A DNA stretch of 64,000 bases from Proteiniclasticum ruminis DSM 24773. GTDB taxonomy: Bacteria > Bacillota > Clostridia > Clostridiales > Clostridiaceae. The DNA is taken from contig NZ_JNKC01000001.1 of the NCBI RefSeq assembly GCF_000701905.1, forward strand, positions 248,001 to 312,000, given 5' to 3'. Of this stretch, positions 17,981 to 26,107 are shown in pieces. Both the position numbers and the translations under genes were made by a program. The number at the start of each line of letters is the position of its first letter. Position 1 is the stretch's first letter. The notes below the pieces were generated by a model. The model was not told where the DNA came from and made no database searches. It was given only the letters and a program-made list of their open reading frames with translations.

Positions 17981-18706
17981 TTGTTCATCGAACGGAACCC
18001 AAAAGAAGTGGCTGAAGACTTTTATGCGAGCACCTTCATTGCGGTGAGCGCCTACAGCTATGATGGAAAGATTCAGTATAGTGGTGGAGACCACTACCGA
18101 TATGCAGACTATGATTTAATAAATAATCTTTTAGAAAAAATGTTGTACCCTACTGATACAAGCTATACCTCTTTAACACTATCCAATGATAGAGGGTATC
18201 ATTATACCGCCTACTACATCAACAAAACAAGCCCAAAGGACGGTTTTGTCATCATGGGACCCTATAATCAGGAGGATCTCGAAAGAGTAAACAACCTGAA
18301 TATTTGCTATTCCAATAATCTTTATATGGCACCCCTGAACCAAACACTGGATCTATGCCCAGCAAATGGTTGTGCAGGCTGTTACAGTCTCAATGTCCGT
18401 AGAGCAATGAACTTCATTCAAGCTCATTATAAAGAGAATATCACCCTTGATGCCCTCGTATCACATCTAAATCTGAATAAAAGTTATTTCTGTACCCTTT
18501 TCAAAAAAGAAACCGGCGTAACTTTTACACATTACGTGAACTTAGTAAGGGTTGAAAAAAGCAAAAGGCAGCTGCTTAAGGATAATAAGTCTGTTTTAGA
18601 TATTGCTCTTTCTGTTGGATTCAGTAATCAGAACTACTATACGATCACGTTTAAGCGAATCACCAGTATGACTCCCATGGAGTTCAGAAAGAAAGCATAC
18701 ATCTGA
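17981..18706 (+). CDS. AraC-family transcriptional regulator next to the siderophore operon
   Basis: A 241-residue DNA-binding protein. The C-terminal 100 residues are a double helix-turn-helix of the AraC type (FIQAHYKENITLDALVSHLN, FKKETGVTFTHYVN, VLDIALSVGFSNQNYYTITF, MTPMEF). The N-terminal 130 residues are a sensor-like domain resembling PocR-type regulators, with a cysteine cluster (CPANGCAGC) just before the HTH that might bind metal or respond to redox. The start is TTG (17981), preceded by AAAGGAGAGG at good spacing; no ATG fits. Divergence from the transporter and the shared Fur box suggest that it activates siderophore uptake when ligand is present. Confidence 0.87.
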   Translation: MFIERNPKEVAEDFYASTFIAVSAYSYDGKIQYSGGDHYRYADYDLINNLLEKMLYPTDTSYTSLTLSNDRGYHYTAYYINKTSPKDGFVIMGPYNQEDLERVNNLNICYSNNLYMAPLNQTLDLCPANGCAGCYSLNVRRAMNFIQAHYKENITLDALVSHLNLNKSYFCTLFKKETGVTFTHYVNLVRVEKSKRQLLKDNKSVLDIALSVGFSNQNYYTITFKRITSMTPMEFRKKAYI

Positions 18707-18794
18707 TTTCTTTTATTATACAATAATAAGTTCATTTTGTAACCATTATAATTTAAATTAAATCTTAATTTACATCTTTATAACAATATTTGTT

Positions 18795-18824
18795 AGCCTG
18801 CAGTGCTCTGCAGGCTATTTGTTT
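18795..18824 (+). terminator. Terminator after the AraC regulator
   Basis: AGCCTGCAG, a 4-nt loop and CTGCAGGCT followed by ATTTGTTTT. Confidence 0.75.
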
Positions 18825-18882
18825 TGAAACACCATTCCATGCTAGAATCTAATTATATTAATGTCTAGGAGGAGGAACTGAA

Positions 18883-19836
18883 ATGAGGATGTTTGATTTA
18901 TTCTATGAGGACTATTTTAAGATGAGACGTGAGGAGATCCTAGCTGCTATTAAGAATACTGAAGGCCGAACAATCATGGCAGAGACAATCATCAGCACAT
19001 TCCCACTGTTGGATGGTGTATCCAACCCTGAAACCGCAGCCGCTTTCAGTGCTGATATGATTACATTGAATACTTTCAATTTTGAAGCTCCTTTTGTTTT
19101 TGGATATGATGATTCCCATCTCAGTCCTTTGATTGGTATTCCGGATTATGCAATGGAGATTCAAAAAGTCATCCTGAAGAATAAAGAAGACCTTCAGTAT
19201 ATTCAAAACCTGAAGAAGGTTGTAGGAAGATTTCTTGGTGTTAACCTAGAACCCGTCCCAGAAGATAGTTCATATCCAAAAGGACTTCGCTGCACAGAAG
19301 AAAATCTCCGAAAAGCAAAAGCATTAGGGTTTGATTATGTAGTTATCACCGCAAATCCAAGCACTGGCGTAACCAGTGAGGGTATTTTGGAAGGCATCAA
19401 ATCCGCACGCACAATATTAGGCAATGAGACTCTCATTGCTGCTGGTAAGATGCATGGTGCTGGCGCTGGAAACATTTATGATGTAGAAATAATTGATGCA
19501 TTTATCGATGCCGGTGCAGATGTTATCTTGCTTCCGGCTCCTGGAACAGTTCCTGGATTCACAGTAGATCTCGCCAAAAATTTTATTGATCTGATTCATA
19601 ATAAAGGAGCACTGGCCATGACAACCATTGGCACAAGTCAGGAGGGTGCAACTGAATCATTTATCGAAAGCGTTGCGCAAATGTCCAAAATGGCTGGTGC
19701 AGATATTCAGCATACTGGCGATTGTGGAGTTTCCGGAATGACTCCTCCTGAAAATCTGCTTCGTATGTCGATCACCATCCGAGGAAGAAGGCATACCTAT
19801 CGTAAAATGTCCCGCTCACCACATAGAGTCAGATAG
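18883..19836 (+). CDS. TIM-barrel-like cytoplasmic protein of unknown function (DUF7916-like)
   Basis: A 317-residue protein with no signal peptide or membrane segment. Regularly spaced strand-like segments (DMITLNTFNFEAP, FLGVNLEPVP, GFDYVVITANPSTGVT, ETLIAAGKMHGAGAG, AGADVILLPAPGTVPGF, ADIQHTGDCGVSGM) look like a (beta/alpha)8 barrel of the phosphoenolpyruvate/BtpA-like kind. Glycine-rich loops and H/D residues near the C-terminal strand ends could form a phosphate site. I recall similar proteins annotated as DUF7916, but the reaction is unknown. The start has AGGAGGAGG upstream. It is a single-gene unit with terminators on both sides, and nothing nearby reveals a pathway. Confidence 0.72.
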   Translation: MRMFDLFYEDYFKMRREEILAAIKNTEGRTIMAETIISTFPLLDGVSNPETAAAFSADMITLNTFNFEAPFVFGYDDSHLSPLIGIPDYAMEIQKVILKNKEDLQYIQNLKKVVGRFLGVNLEPVPEDSSYPKGLRCTEENLRKAKALGFDYVVITANPSTGVTSEGILEGIKSARTILGNETLIAAGKMHGAGAGNIYDVEIIDAFIDAGADVILLPAPGTVPGFTVDLAKNFIDLIHNKGALAMTTIGTSQEGATESFIESVAQMSKMAGADIQHTGDCGVSGMTPPENLLRMSITIRGRRHTYRKMSRSPHRVR

Positions 19837-19842
19837 ATCATC

Positions 19843-19890
19843 AAAAAGAAGCCCAGAGCTTATCGGAAAAGCCTGTGCTTCTTTTTTTTA
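19843..19890 (+). terminator. Terminator after the TIM-barrel-like gene
   Basis: AAAAAGAAGC...GCTTCTTTTTTTT stem with an internal CAG/CTG extension and an eight-T tail. The flanking A tract makes it possibly bidirectional. Confidence 0.82.
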
Positions 19891-19930
19891 GGCTCCGTAT
19901 GAAGATAGTGTTGGTTTTGGGCAAAATTTT

Positions 19931-19954
19931 TGGGAACTCATTAGTAAGTTCCCA
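19931..19954 (-). terminator. Terminator of the small lipoprotein gene
   Basis: On the minus strand TGGGAACTT, a short loop and GAGTTCCCA are followed by AAAATTTTG. It lies just beyond the lipoprotein stop. Confidence 0.6.
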
Positions 19955-19968
19955 GTGAAAGTATCGTC

Positions 19969-20370
19969 CTATTCTATTGGTATATGACCAATAACTTCGA
20001 AGGTATCACTATCACAAACAATACGTGTAAAGTCATGGCCTGACCTATCACCGATAGTAATAATCCAGTCAGTAGAATCAACAGAGTTTTTATCTGCTTT
20101 AGAGTTTTCTAAATATAAAATCTCCCATGTTTTTTCATCTGCGTTGTTAATTGTTATGATGCTTGTGTCTATACGGTCTTTTGCATCAAACTCCGAGTTT
20201 TTAATAAAGTCTATACTGTTATTCACAGCCTTTTGTTGTTCAGATGATAATGAAATCTCATTATTTGTATCAGCTTCAGGAGTTGATACGTCATTATTGT
20301 CTACTGATGAGCACCCCACTGTAAACAATAGAGTACAAAGGATGATGAATATTAATTTGTTATTCTTCAT
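19969..20370 (-). CDS. Small lipoprotein, unknown function
   Basis: I chose the ATG at 20368-20370 (MKNNKLIFIILCTLLFTVGC) because AGGAGGC lies directly upstream; the frame is open about 30 codons further but without a better site. This gives 133 residues. Residues 1-20 are a lipoprotein signal with lipobox TVGC, so the protein is membrane-anchored outside the cell. The mature part begins with a Ser/Asp/Asn-rich linker and continues as a small beta-rich domain (IDTSIITINNADEKTWEIL, DWIITIGDRSG, RIVCDSDTFEVIGHIPIE), somewhat like a PepSY-type fold. No family is certain. It is a single gene with its own terminator. Confidence 0.7.
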   Translation of the reverse strand: MKNNKLIFIILCTLLFTVGCSSVDNNDVSTPEADTNNEISLSSEQQKAVNNSIDFIKNSEFDAKDRIDTSIITINNADEKTWEILYLENSKADKNSVDSTDWIITIGDRSGHDFTRIVCDSDTFEVIGHIPIE

Positions 20371-20581
20371 TATTGCCTCCTCAGCAATTATGATTTTGAT
20401 ATGGTATTTTAGATGAATACTGGCCCCCTTCCTTGAAAATCTTTGATTCTGACATTGCAAGATGAAGAATGTGCATGTATTGAAAGCTACTTACCTATTT
20501 CAACATTAGTTTGCAAACATAGCCTTTTTTATATCTATTCCTATACTCCTTGATTGAACCATCTTATAAGTTTTAATAAAT

Positions 20582-21070
20582 CTATTTTGATGGTACAACA
20601 ACATTCCCCTTGTGAACTTTGAACATAATCATTGGTGTCTCAGAGACACCTGACTCATTATGGAACTGGCGAATCACATAATATGTCGCATCTTCAGGAA
20701 ATCCGTTCAACTGCTCAAATAGAACTGTGTCTTCCATGGTTTTACCAGGCTCAAGTATTCCAAGCATTTCGATAAATGCCATATCTTTTGTCAGTTCAGT
20801 ATCCTTCAAAGTTCCATCCTTTTGAAGCTGATGTATCGTGTAGGCGAACCCGTAGTTCAGAGGGATATCCGATGTATTTTTCAGCTGATATTGAAGACTT
20901 TTTTCCTCTCCATCATACTTCATGTCAACAATCTGCAGGTTTTCAGAAAACGTGATGCCTTCTACTGGTATAACAGGATCTTCCGTTGATTCTGCCTGAT
21001 TCTTCTGCCAAAGTGTATATCCGGTAACAGCCACTGCAGCAACTAACAGTATTAATAAGTATTTTTTCAT
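20582..21070 (-). CDS. Membrane-anchored Ig-like-domain protein, unknown function
   Basis: A 162-residue protein with an N-terminal signal anchor (KYLLILLVAAVAVTGYTLW, residues 3-21) and an extracellular part. Residues 45-150 look like a beta-sandwich of the bacterial Ig-like type: MKYDGEEKSLQYQLKNTSD, YGFAYTIHQLQKDG, LEPGKTMEDTVLFEQL and TYYVIRQFHNESG. Such domains occur in Firmicute surface proteins that sense or stabilise the envelope. It is the last chromosomal gene before the island. In the ancestral chromosome it would lie next to the rnpB 3' end. Confidence 0.75.
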   Translation of the reverse strand: MKKYLLILLVAAVAVTGYTLWQKNQAESTEDPVIPVEGITFSENLQIVDMKYDGEEKSLQYQLKNTSDIPLNYGFAYTIHQLQKDGTLKDTELTKDMAFIEMLGILEPGKTMEDTVLFEQLNGFPEDATYYVIRQFHNESGVSETPMIMFKVHKGNVVVPSK

Positions 21071-21167
21071 ACAGTCCCCACCTCTTCAAATCTATTTATA
21101 GTAATCGTACCAGAATGTTCATAATTAAGAATGACAAAGCAATTACCAAAATATGACAAAATGAGGC

Positions 21168-21193
21168 AAAAAAAAAGACTGAATTAATCAGTC
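21168..21193 (-). terminator. Displaced original rnpB terminator
   Basis: On the minus strand GACTGA, a 5-nt loop and TCAGTC are followed by nine T. It follows the orphan rnpB 3' fragment at 21202-21223 at the distance expected for the RNase P RNA terminator, but there is no gene body upstream of it now. Confidence 0.75.
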
Positions 21194-21201
21194 CTTCATT
21201 T

Positions 21202-21223
21202 GCAAGCAAGTCTATAAGCCGAG
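21202..21223 (-). repeat. Left attachment site: duplicated rnpB 3' end
   Basis: The 22-bp segment matches 49672-49693 inside rnpB at 21 of 22 positions (only 21211 T versus 49681 C differs). The minus-strand reading CTCGGCTTATAGACTTGCTT is the conserved 3' part of bacterial RNase P RNA. Similarity stops sharply at 21224. A tyrosine recombinase gene begins 164 bases away. Confidence 0.85.
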
Positions 21224-21256
21224 GAATACCTATCGCTTCCATTTGGCTTTATTTGC

Positions 21257-21292
21257 ATTTCAAAACCATTGTATATCAATGATTTTCGAAAT
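21257..21292. promoter_or_regulatory. Imperfect palindrome between attL and the first integrase gene
   Basis: ATTTCAAAACCATTG and its near-complement CAATGATTTTCGAAAT flank a TATAT centre (one gap and one mismatch over 16 bp). The position between attL and integrase suits an integrase, excisionase or repressor binding site. Confidence 0.4.
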
Positions 21293-21386
21293 CGTGGAAC
21301 GCTTGATATTCCAATAGTAAGCAAATTGTGGTATATAACATGGAAAAATCCAGTTATAAACTATTATCTTTATTAGGAGGTATAAA

Positions 21387-22277
21387 ATGACAAACCAAGA
21401 CTTAAGCCAGTATCATGACGAATTCATCAGTTTTCTCAAAGTTGAAAAAAACTCTTCCCCTCACACCGTTGCCAACTATAAATCCGATTTCAAACTCTTC
21501 AGCACATACTTGGAAACATACAAAATCCTACCAACAATTCCCAATATGGAACCACCGATATTCCGTAGGTATATTCATTATCTAAAAGATAATGAATACA
21601 AAAACTCATCTATTAGACGCAAAATCAATGGACTAAAAAGTTTTTTTAATTACCTTGTTCTTGTTGACTATATACCCCAAAGTCCACTTAAGACAATTAT
21701 AGTTCCAAATAAAGATAAGCATTTACCTATCTTCTTTTCTGAAGACCAAGTATTGTTATTGCTTCGCATAGCAAAACAATCTACTCAGCCAGATGCCCTT
21801 CGAGATTACTTGCTCATAAAACTAATAGCATCAACCGGTATTCGAAGACAGGAAGCAGTGAACTTAGACTTTAAGAACATTGACTTTAAGAACAACTCGA
21901 TTCGAATCCTTGGCAAAGGTAATAAAGAAAGATTTATCCCTATAAGGCAGGAGCTATCAGATGAATTATGGCTATTTCTACAAAGTAGGGTTCCCCTTTC
22001 AAACCAAGCTGTGTTTGTGACAAGAACTGGTCATCGAATCCACGCAAGCAGATGCCATACGATTTTTAGAAATCTTTTAGAAATAGCAGGCCTTAACAAT
22101 CAAGGATTCTCATTGCACAAACTAAGACATAGCTATGCGACAATGTTGGTTTCACACGGTGCACCGATTCAAGCCGTACAACAATTACTTGGACACCAAA
22201 GTTTAAGTACTACAACAATTTACTCACATACTTCAGCTGAACATCTTAAAGAAGCAGCTGACAAACTTCCATATTAA
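21387..22277 (+). CDS. Tyrosine recombinase (XerC/D-type integrase) of the island
   Basis: A 296-residue site-specific recombinase and the likely integrase for the rnpB site. The N-terminal SAM-like core-binding domain covers residues 8-90 and the catalytic domain residues 110-290. Catalytic residues are all visible: Arg in STGIRRQE, Lys in GKGNKERFIP, His-x-x-Arg in HKLRHSYATM, His in LLGHQSLS and Tyr in TTTIYSHTS. The start ATG has TTAGGAGG upstream. It points into the island from attL. Length and motifs are normal for XerC-like phage and ICE integrases. Confidence 0.9.
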   Translation: MTNQDLSQYHDEFISFLKVEKNSSPHTVANYKSDFKLFSTYLETYKILPTIPNMEPPIFRRYIHYLKDNEYKNSSIRRKINGLKSFFNYLVLVDYIPQSPLKTIIVPNKDKHLPIFFSEDQVLLLLRIAKQSTQPDALRDYLLIKLIASTGIRRQEAVNLDFKNIDFKNNSIRILGKGNKERFIPIRQELSDELWLFLQSRVPLSNQAVFVTRTGHRIHASRCHTIFRNLLEIAGLNNQGFSLHKLRHSYATMLVSHGAPIQAVQQLLGHQSLSTTTIYSHTSAEHLKEAADKLPY

Positions 22278-22513
22278 GCAACGAGAACAACTTATGATTA
22301 TAATTCCTATCTCTTTATATACAATTAATCTGAAAGTTTCAATGCAATGTTGCTTTTTTCCTGTTATTTTTTCCAGCTGTGAATAACTTTTTTCATTTAA
22401 CACTTTGTTTACAATTTTTTCTCTGTTAAAACCTTCGAAATTTAGACAGAAAAATTTTTATTTAGTATTATCAAGGTAGACGAATTAAAGATGATATGTT
22501 AGGAGTAGATGAA

Positions 22514-23542
22514 ATGATTAGAGAAAAAATTCGTACAACTGTTAAAAATGTTTATGAAGGCAATGAAAAAATTGTGACGCTAAGAACCATAGAGGCATCT
22601 ATAATAAACTTTCCTCTCTACCTACAGTTTGAAGGTAAGTCTATGAATACTGCTACTACATACTTAAATGCAATGGCGTTATTCCAGGAGTTCATAAAAG
22701 ATATTCTGGCTAACAGAGTAAGAACTATTGATGATTTAAGACCGCAGACTATAAAGCTTTATGTTAGATATCTGACGAAATTATGCATTTCAAGGAAGAT
22801 AACTCCTTCAACAGCTGAACTAAGAATAAACAGCTTGAGAGTGTATCTTAGATATATTTCGAAAGAGTTTGACATGAAAGATGATTTAAGCGATTATCTG
22901 AAACAAATAAAAAAGGGATACTTTAATAAAGCAGCGAATATCGAAATTGATAAGACAAAAAAAATCTTATCATTAGATGATGTAAAAAAAATAATTTCAA
23001 CAATTGAGAATAGTTTTGATAAAAATTCAATTCGTGATGCAGCTATAATTTATACTCTGATTTCTACTGGATGCCGAAGAAGTGAACTACTTAATTTACG
23101 TTGGTGTGATATAAACCTTCACGCCTCCACAATCTCAATTAACCGAGAAAAAACATCAACACACAGTGTTCTAAATATTAATGAGTATTGTCGAAATGCT
23201 CTTTACCAACTTCACGAACAGCAAATTAAAGATAAAATAACTTCCTATGTCTTTAGAGACTACAAATCAAATCGCTCTAATAATAAAGAAATCCCATTAT
23301 CAACGAACGCTCTTCAAGTTCTCTTAAAAAAATGGGGTGAGAAGGCGGGGATTGATTTCCCTATATCAGCAGGTACTTTCAGACATTCTTTTGTAACTGT
23401 TCTTCTGAATGAAAAAACCCCGTACAGTGAGATTATGGCTTACACCGGTCATAAAAGTACAGATACCCTAAGCCACTACACACACTTACACCCAAATTAC
23501 GGAAAAAATATTCAATCTCATCTAAAACTCGATATAGCATAA
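22514..23542 (+). CDS. Second tyrosine recombinase, active-site variant
   Basis: A 342-residue tyrosine recombinase. The start chosen is ATG 22514 (MIREKIRTTV) because TAGGAG lies nine bases upstream; the frame opens six codons earlier. The core-binding domain is residues 35-125 and the catalytic domain 150-335. Arg I is in STGCRRSELLNL and the final His and Tyr in YTGHKSTDTLSHYTHLH. At the second box the sequence is SAGTFRHSF, so the first histidine of HxxR is replaced by glycine. Some active recombinases tolerate changes here, so activity is open. A terminator follows immediately. Confidence 0.85.
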   Translation: MIREKIRTTVKNVYEGNEKIVTLRTIEASIINFPLYLQFEGKSMNTATTYLNAMALFQEFIKDILANRVRTIDDLRPQTIKLYVRYLTKLCISRKITPSTAELRINSLRVYLRYISKEFDMKDDLSDYLKQIKKGYFNKAANIEIDKTKKILSLDDVKKIISTIENSFDKNSIRDAAIIYTLISTGCRRSELLNLRWCDINLHASTISINREKTSTHSVLNINEYCRNALYQLHEQQIKDKITSYVFRDYKSNRSNNKEIPLSTNALQVLLKKWGEKAGIDFPISAGTFRHSFVTVLLNEKTPYSEIMAYTGHKSTDTLSHYTHLHPNYGKNIQSHLKLDIA

Positions 23543-23543
23543 T

Positions 23544-23577
23544 AAAGTGGGCTGACTAAAATCAGCCCACTTTTTAT
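23544..23577 (+). terminator. Terminator after the recombinase genes
   Basis: AAAGTGGGCTGA, a CTAAAA loop and TCAGCCCACTTT followed by TTAT. The 12-bp perfect stem probably works in both directions. Confidence 0.85.
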
Positions 23578-23697
23578 GTTGCATCGACAACAATCTTATA
23601 GAAATTTTCTATTGGTATGATTATCGATTTTTTTATAGTATCATATTTATATACAACAATTATGGACTTAAGGTTCAATTTGAAAGGAGAAACTTCT

Positions 23698-24240
23698 ATG
23701 AGTAAAAGTACATATAGTCAAAACTTAATTTCAAGAGTTATGGATTATTCTAACGCTATACAATGGGATGAAGCTGTACTTGAATGGGAAATTACAAATT
23801 GGGATGAAGATGAAGATATCAAGACGTCATGTATTTGTGGCAAAGAGAACATTCGATACTTATTCACTATTGAAAATCAGGTCAATGGCAACGTGCTCGA
23901 ACCTATAGGAAGTAAGTGCATTCAAAAATTTAACCGCAAAGATTTAAACAAGTTATCTAATACATACGAGAAATTATTCAAGCTGAAAAAAGCTCTGAAA
24001 GATAATAGGTATATTGGGCTTTCGTCCGAGTTCTTCAGTAGAGATTTATTGCAATTCTTCTACGACGCACATATTCTTGATTCTGATTATAATGAGTATA
24101 ATGGAGAATCAGACTACATCTTTTTACTCGAAATGTTCAACAAAAGAAAAAAAAGTAGTATTACGGCCAAGCAAAATCGCAAAATCAATGCAATTATAAT
24201 ATATCAAATAATACCATATTTAAATGAGTTGTTAGAATAG
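23698..24240 (+). CDS. Hypothetical protein with conserved-looking cysteine core
   Basis: A 180-residue protein from the ATG at 23698 (MSKSTYSQNLISR), which has AAAGGAG upstream. The centre reads TSCICGKENIRYLFTIENQ, then EPIGSKCIQKF, so three cysteines are spaced C-x-C-(31)-C in a beta-rich segment, reminiscent of a small zinc-binding fold. The C-terminal half is helical and Lys/Asn-rich (KAKLKKALKD-like). There is no membrane segment. I do not recognise a named family. It precedes the frameshifted gene at 24260 by 19 bases and may share its operon. Confidence 0.6.
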   Translation: MSKSTYSQNLISRVMDYSNAIQWDEAVLEWEITNWDEDEDIKTSCICGKENIRYLFTIENQVNGNVLEPIGSKCIQKFNRKDLNKLSNTYEKLFKLKKALKDNRYIGLSSEFFSRDLLQFFYDAHILDSDYNEYNGESDYIFLLEMFNKRKKSSITAKQNRKINAIIIYQIIPYLNELLE

Positions 24241-24259
24241 AAGGAGGGATATCGAAGTT

Positions 24260-24956
24260 ATGGTAAGACCAGATTACAGGACACTTCAATCATTGGAAGA
24301 ATTACTTGAGATGAAAAGCGGATATGTGTTAGATTTCTCAAATCGTTCATTTGAAACTTTTGTGAAAGAGATTACAGGTATTAATATTTACAATGATAAA
24401 GGTTATGAAGAGTACGCTTCAAAAGCAAATAAATTAAGACAATTTATTTGCTTTTGAATCTGTTCCAATTGTATGTAAACTAATCAATGAATTGCTTTCT
24501 TATTGTGAGGACCTCAAACTTAAGAATGGCAGCTTAACTGAGTATGATAAAAAGAAAATTTCTGATATAAAAGATGCAATTATGAAAAGTGATTCTGATA
24601 ATCAGTATAATTTAAGTAAAGATATAGACGAGTTAATACAGACTATATCTACCAGAGGTGCACGGTTTGTTGAAATGCCTTTAGATGAAAAACTGAAAGA
24701 AATAGCAAATTTAATAGAAAATTTATTAAATAAGAACGGGAGATATATAGATATAGATTATCATTATTTCGGATTGGAATTTATTACAAAAGATAGTGTA
24801 AAGACACTAAGAAAAAGACTTCAATGTTTCAGACACTCATCTAAAGATGCCCTTATAGAAAGAAAAACGTACTCTCAACACCAGAAGATTGTTATGGTAG
24901 ATTATGGTGTTTTAATTTGTGAGGCTATTTACACTCATGTGAAAGAAAATGAGTAA
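24260..24956 (+). pseudogene. Frameshifted hypothetical gene (two fragments)
   Basis: The first fragment (24260-24457, MVRPDYRTLQSLEELLEM...) ends at a TGA, and the second (24492-24956) continues in another frame. Removing one base near 24447 in the run CAATTTATTTGC joins them, giving KANKLRQFFAFESVPIVCKL and an uninterrupted protein of about 231 residues. The N-terminal pattern (PDYRTLxSLEELLEMxSGYVLDFSNRSFxxFV) is one I have seen at the start of uncharacterised bacterial proteins, some annotated as abortive-infection-like (AbiJ N-terminal-like), but this assignment is weak. The ribosome site AAGGAGG upstream is intact. It may be a recent pseudogene or a sequencing error. Confidence 0.6.
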
Positions 24957-25022
24957 TCAAGTATCTCTTTTTTGGTAGCTCTAATAATGAGGCATGGTAG
25001 TTACACCCTCATTCCTAACAAT

Positions 25023-25054
25023 AAAAGGTATAGCACGTAAAGCTATACCTTTTT
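25023..25054. terminator. Bidirectional terminator between convergent genes
   Basis: AAAAGGTATAGC, a loop and GCTATACCTTTTT, a 12-bp perfect stem with A and T tracts on both sides. It separates the rightward 24.3-kb gene from the leftward resolvase gene. A second dyad (AATGAGG/CCTCATT) is at 24987-25014. Confidence 0.82.
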
Positions 25055-25180
25055 CTTATTAATTGGACGTAAGAATAACAGCTAAATATGTCCACATTCT
25101 TATTCCAATCTAAATGAACAAAAATTATCTTCATATTCCATAAATGTTCTGCATATCTTCTATTTCATTTTGATGTTATT

Positions 25181-25789
25181 TCACTTAGAAAACTTCTTAT
25201 ATAAAGTAGAACGACTTATTGATAACGCCTTATGACAGCTTGTGGCTGTTATCTTGCCGTCATGCCAATCTTGAACCAACTTCTTTCCCTTATCGTCCAA
25301 TACAATTTCAGGTCTTCCCAAATGAATTCCCTTCTTTTTCGCAGCTGCAATCCCCTGCCTCTGTCTCTCATGAATACTCCTATATTCATTCTCACTAACA
25401 TACCCCAACAAATCTACAAGTAAATTGGAAAGGAAGGCATCAGTAAGCTTATTCCCTGTCTTTAATGAAGGCATGTTTAAAACTATAACTTCAACCCCTA
25501 TATCTTGTAACTCCATCCATTCCCGCTTTAAGTCACGATAGTTTCTTGAAAGTCTATCCAAACTTTCGATTATTAAAACATCACCATCACGCAGCAAATT
25601 TTTTAACTTCTGGTACTCAATCCTATCCATCGACTTCCCTGAAGCTTTTTCTTCAAAAACACGGTCAATTCTATCGATATTGTAGTTCTTTTTTAAAGCT
25701 TCAAGATTTTCTTCAACAAACATCTTTTGCCTTTGAGTTGATTGCATTTCAGTACTCACACGTAAATAAAGCAGAACTAAGTTTCCCAT
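25181..25789 (-). CDS. Serine recombinase of the resolvase/invertase family
   Basis: A 202-residue site-specific recombinase of Tn3-resolvase size. The catalytic serine is in YLRVSTEMQSTQRQ at about residue 10. The arginines of ESLDRLSRNYRDLKREW (about residues 69-85) complete the active site. A long helix follows, and the C-terminal HTH is KITATSCHKALSISRSTLYK. The start has AAAGGAG upstream. On plasmids and ICEs such enzymes resolve multimers or invert segments. Here it may act at the inverted repeats upstream (25996-26088). Confidence 0.9.
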   Translation of the reverse strand: MGNLVLLYLRVSTEMQSTQRQKMFVEENLEALKKNYNIDRIDRVFEEKASGKSMDRIEYQKLKNLLRDGDVLIIESLDRLSRNYRDLKREWMELQDIGVEVIVLNMPSLKTGNKLTDAFLSNLLVDLLGYVSENEYRSIHERQRQGIAAAKKKGIHLGRPEIVLDDKGKKLVQDWHDGKITATSCHKALSISRSTLYKKFSK

Positions 25790-26107
25790 AAATCACTCTC
25801 CTTTTATAATATTACTATCTCTTAAGTTATACGAAAAATCAATACACTTAAGTACATATATCTATTAATAAAAAGAAACCTTAAAAGACACATTTTCAAT
25901 ACAAAAATCGAATGAATTCCTGGTTCAAAAAGGTGTACTTATATCAACATCAAGATTATACCATTTTACTGAATATATTCTTATTTCTATCAGAATAACA
26001 ACAATCATACTTTAATGTGCTGTATAAGAAGTGGATTATTCTTATTGGATAAGTTTTCCATACCTATATTAGAGTAAGATTGTTGTTAGAACTCGGTAAC
26101 CCTGAGC
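25790..26107. other. Intergenic region between resolvase and primase-like genes
   Basis: 318 bases without a gene, very AT-rich. Apart from the resolvase ribosome site it contains the large inverted repeat at 25996-26088, with a smaller ATAAGAA/TTCTTAT dyad nested inside (about 26023-26043). Both adjacent genes point leftward, so it also holds the resolvase promoter. Confidence 0.5.
25996..26088. repeat. 21-bp imperfect inverted repeat, possible recombination site or origin structure
   Basis: TAACAACAATCATACTTTAAT (25996-26016) and the complement of 26068-26088 match at about 19 of 21 positions, separated by 51 bases. It lies just after the primase-like gene and upstream of the resolvase gene. 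It could be a res-type site, a replication-origin hairpin or a terminator cluster. Confidence 0.4.
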
